From contig JAITAE010000030.1 in assembly GCA_031284295.1 (NCBI GenBank), positions 1 through 8,525 of the forward strand: a stretch of 8,525 bases of DNA. The letters are read 5' to 3'. Below are positions 6,601 to 8,525 of this stretch, piece after piece. Both the position numbers and the translations under genes were made by a program. Position 1 is the first letter of the stretch. Every line of letters starts with the position of its first letter. A model generated the notes under the pieces. That model was not told the origin of the DNA. It worked only from the letters and a program-made list of their open reading frames with translations, and did not search any database. The stretch is from Spirochaetaceae bacterium. GTDB taxonomy: Bacteria; Spirochaetota; Spirochaetia; Treponematales; Breznakiellaceae.

Positions 6601-6895
6601 GCGGCACATAGCCGCATCATCGCCGCGCCCCCCTGTCTCCATCCCGCGCAAGCGCGGTATTCCGCCACCCCCGCCAACACCGGCAGGAGTTTGCGGCAAG
6701 CAAGCCGCAGGCTTGCGAAGCAAACTCCGGAAATAACCGGCGTAGCCGGTTATTCACCCCCCAATCCGCCGCCCCGCCAACACCGGCTGGAGTTTGCTTT
6801 GCAAACTCCCAAGCTCAACGCTCCGCGTTGAGCCAACCCACCAGTGGGTTTAAAGTCCGCTCCGCGGTAGCGTACCCCAACTCAGGCTAAAGCCT
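6601..6895. repeat. Mosaic of hairpin repeats, right copy
   Basis: Perfect short hairpins occur in series: GCGGC/GCCGC (6601-6615), CCGCGC/GCGCGG (6644-6657), GGAGTTTGC/GCAAACTCC with a 25-base loop (6686-6728) holding a nested CAAGCC/GGCTTG hairpin (6701-6715), AATAACCGGC/GCCGGTTATT (6732-6754), GGAGTTTGC/GCAAACTCC with loop TTT (6789-6809), GCTCAACGC/GCGTTGAGC with loop TCC (6813-6833), CCCAC/GTGGG (6837-6848), CCGC/GCGG (6857-6867) and AGGCT/AGCCT (6884-6895). Several recur at the left end of the window with the same linkers. No protein is encoded. Confidence 0.85.
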
Positions 6896-6903
6896 TCGCG
6901 CCA

Positions 6904-6943
6904 TCACTATTCATTCTTAATTATTCACTACTCACTATTCACT
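6904..6943. repeat. Degenerate ATTCACT short repeat
   Basis: An AT-richer patch made of repeated TCACTATTCA, ATTCACTACT and TCACTATTCACT words. It looks like imperfect short tandem repeats or the edge of a dispersed element, and its composition differs from the GC-rich hairpins before it. Confidence 0.5.
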
Positions 6944-6963
6944 GCTGTCCACTTTCACGCATG

Positions 6964-7010
6964 GAGTGTACGCCGCTTCCTCGATTATCACGCTTAAAAT
7001 GGGTACACTC
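6964..7010. promoter_or_regulatory. Spaced inverted repeat upstream of the LRR gene
   Basis: GAGTGTAC (6964-6971) and GTACACTC (7003-7010) are exact complements separated by 31 bases, ending 27 bases before the start codon. It could be a regulator site or an mRNA leader stem. No clear sigma-70 promoter was found beside it, so the role is a guess. Confidence 0.3.
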
Positions 7011-7037
7011 TCTTATCACTTGTAACAGGGGGATTAT

Positions 7038-7817
7038 ATGAAAAAACACATTGTAGAATTGGACTTTCTTATTGAAGACGGCGTGCTTCTCTCCTACAAA
7101 GGCAGTGCGAGAGCGGTAATCGTGCCTTCGCGCGTTAGCAGCATAGGCGATAAAGCATTCAGTGAGTGCGGTAGCCTTTCATCAATAAGCCTTCCAGAAG
7201 GTTTGCTCAGCATAGGTAGCGAGGCATTCAGTGGGTGTTACAACCTTTCATCAATAAGCCTTCCCGCAGGTTTGACCAGTATAGGCGATAAGGCATTTTA
7301 TGAGTGCGAAAGCCTTACCTCAATAAGCCTTCCGGCAGCGTTGAGCAGCATAGGTGATAGTGCATTTTGTGGATGCCTCAATCTAAGCTCCATAAGCTAT
7401 CCCAAAGGCTTAACAAGTATAGAAGAGTCGGCGTTTGAAGGGTGCGGTAGTCTTACCTCAATGAGCCTTCCGGCAGCGTTGACCAGCATAGGGGAAAGTG
7501 CATTTTGTGGATGCTTCAATCTAAGCTCCATAAGCTATCACGAAGGCTTAACAAGTATAGGGGCGCAGGCATTTGGTGGATGCGGTAGTCTTGTCTCAAT
7601 AAGCCTGCCATCATCATTGACGAGCATAGGGGAACGGGCATTCCAATGGTGCGGCAGCCTTGCTTCCGTAAGCCTTCTTGCGCCCACTCCGCCTGCCATT
7701 GGTCAATCTGCCTTTCCGCCCAACACACACATCGTAGTCCCAGCCGCATCGCTTGCCGCCTACCAAAGCGCCTCAGGTTGGAAGGACTACCGCGAGCAGC
7801 TTGAGGAATTACGCTGA
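7038..7817 (+). CDS. BspA-like (treponemal LRR) repeat protein
   Basis: The 259-residue protein has an N-terminal cap (FLIEDGVLLSYKGSARAVIVP) typical of BspA/TpLRR proteins, eight 23-residue repeats (33-216) of the form LTSIGxxAFxxCxSLxSISLP, and a C-terminal cap with the family pattern IVVPAASLAAYQSASGWKDY. Such proteins fold as parallel-beta solenoids and, in family members with a signal, serve as surface adhesins or host-interaction proteins. No signal peptide or membrane segment is visible here, so this copy may stay in the cytoplasm or use another route. AGGGGGA at 7027-7033 supports the start. Even-numbered repeats (2, 4, 6) share NLSSIS while odd ones have SL, which points to growth by two-repeat units. 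It sits between repeat DNA and a transposase remnant, an accessory setting. Partner unknown. Confidence 0.9.
   Translation: MKKHIVELDFLIEDGVLLSYKGSARAVIVPSRVSSIGDKAFSECGSLSSISLPEGLLSIGSEAFSGCYNLSSISLPAGLTSIGDKAFYECESLTSISLPAALSSIGDSAFCGCLNLSSISYPKGLTSIEESAFEGCGSLTSMSLPAALTSIGESAFCGCFNLSSISYHEGLTSIGAQAFGGCGSLVSISLPSSLTSIGERAFQWCGSLASVSLLAPTPPAIGQSAFPPNTHIVVPAASLAAYQSASGWKDYREQLEELR
7134..7685 (+). repeat. Eight 69-bp tandem coding repeats
   Basis: These encode the eight 23-residue LRR units. Bases 7272-7409 (units 3-4) and 7410-7547 (units 5-6) form a 138-bp duplication: units 4 and 6 differ at 6 of 69 bases by my count, units 3 and 5 at about 15 of 69. Such arrays change copy number by recombination or slippage. 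Confidence 0.9.
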
Positions 7818-7846
7818 CGGGCAGCCCCATATGCACTAACTTATAT

Positions 7847-7875
7847 TTGACAAACTATCGGTTTAATGATATACG
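7847..7875 (+). promoter_or_regulatory. Sigma-70-type promoter for the transposase
   Basis: A consensus -35 TTGACA (7847-7852) and a -10 TATACG (7870-7875; four of six match) are separated by 17 bases. It ends 25 bases before the transposase ATG, which also has GGGGG (7888-7892) as ribosome site. Apart from the -10, this is the best promoter match in the window. Confidence 0.6.
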
Positions 7876-7900
7876 GTAAAAAACACCGGGGGTTTATAAT

Positions 7901-8525
7901 ATGCCGTCAATAGCCAAATTACTGCCACTGCCCGGAAAGTATTACGAGCGGAAATGTACCGAACTTGGGATTATAAAGCGTGTGCGAGAAATCAAAACGC
8001 CCGCCGGTTTAATGATGCTCTGTTTATTTCATCTGCTCAACGGAGTGTTGCTTGTCGCGGTTAGCACGGTCGCTTTCGCCTTGAAAATAGGGGATTTCAG
8101 GAGTTGTCGCGCGGCGGGTTAATTTCATATCCGAAACCGGCTTATTTAGAAGGCCACCGAGTGCTCGCGGTAGACGCGTCCGACGTGGTAGAAAAGGGGC
8201 GCAGCGGGGAAACCTATCGCCTGCATTATGCGATAGACCTTCATACCATGACCAGCGACACGTTCAAAATTACCAAAGAGGAGACAGGCGAAAAACTGAG
8301 TAATTTCGATTTCAGACGTGGAGATTTAGTAGTTGCGGACCGGGCTTACGGGACATTGAAGGGGATAAACCACTGCCTGAACTGCGGTGCGGATTATATC
8401 CTGCGCCTGCGTACAGGCTGTTTCGCCGTTTACGATGAAAACGGAAATAAGTTTGATATTACCGGGGTATTCGCCGGACTGAAAAGCGGGGAAAGTGGCG
8501 AAGCCGCGGTTTTTGCCGTACTCCC
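7901..8525 (+). pseudogene. IS4-family (DDE) transposase, frameshifted and cut by the window edge
   Basis: The first frame (7901-8122) encodes 73 residues, with an IS4-type N-terminus (KLLPLPGKYYERKCTELGII, then KTPAGLMMLCLFHLLNGV) up to about KIGDF. It then runs into nonsense and a stop. The frame shifted by -1, open from 8065 to the window end, continues as ELSRGGLISYPKPAYLEGH and the catalytic region: VDASDV with the first Asp at codon 8173, and VADRAYG with the second Asp at codon 8338. The Glu lies outside the window. The frames meet between 8065 and 8122, and no classical slippery heptamer is visible there, so decay is likelier than programmed frameshifting. From memory, relatives carry some 25 or more extra residues at the junction, suggesting a small deletion caused the shift. 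A good promoter and ribosome site remain. Confidence 0.8.

Larger units (their letters stand above)
7847..8525 (+). mobile_element. Left part of an IS4-type insertion sequence, boundaries unresolved
   Basis: The promoter and broken transposase gene mark an insertion sequence that runs past the right edge of the window. Terminal inverted repeats cannot be assigned because the other end is missing; the true left end probably lies between 7818 and 7847. Confidence 0.6.

Noticed and set aside
6529..6831. 100-codon frame upstream of the LRR gene
   Set aside because: Runs through the hairpin mosaic; no ribosome site or family likeness was convincing.
7516..7836. 106-codon frame antisense to the LRR repeats
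   Set aside because: Periodic product that mirrors the 69-bp repeats.

Overview
The window most likely comes from a Treponema-like spirochaete with roughly balanced base composition; the termite-gut treponemes are my best guess, by inference. The clues are the flagellar export pair fliR-flhB, whose FlhB has the long N-terminal leader I associate with spirochaetes, a treponemal-type leucine-rich-repeat (BspA/TpLRR) gene, and an IS4-type transposase remnant.

Layout. Bases 1-372 are repeats: eleven copies of a 22-bp hairpin unit, followed by longer hairpins in a composite block. Bases 373-701 are a gene-poor leader with a G-rich run and a 20-bp perfect palindrome. fliR (702-1520) and flhB (1513-2703) follow on the plus strand and overlap by 8 bases. 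They converge on a minus-strand cluster read recJ (6380-4218), then an M23 peptidase (4231-3125), then rbfA (3144-2779). Each of these genes overlaps the next by 14-20 bases, so they probably share one transcript. Bases 6381-7037 are a second repeat-rich gap that carries the same hairpin words as the left end. After it come a BspA-like repeat gene (7038-7817) and a transposase gene with a good promoter but a broken frame, cut by the window edge (7847-8525).

How the genes relate. FliR and FlhB belong to the inner-membrane gate of the flagellar type III export machine, and FlhB switches substrate class after self-cleavage at its NPTH site. RecJ is a 5'-3' single-strand exonuclease for repair, the M23 protein a probable envelope peptidoglycan hydrolase, and RbfA a 30S maturation factor. 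These three are functionally unrelated genes that appear to be co-transcribed. The right end is accessory DNA.

The most unusual content is the short-hairpin repeats. They are built from perfect inverted words with 2-3 base loops, reused in the same order at two loci 6.4 kb apart. One pair shows a compensatory stem change and one hairpin is nested inside another's loop. A separate 20-bp-stem inverted repeat lies inside the M23 coding sequence. No RNA genes or CRISPR arrays were recognised.
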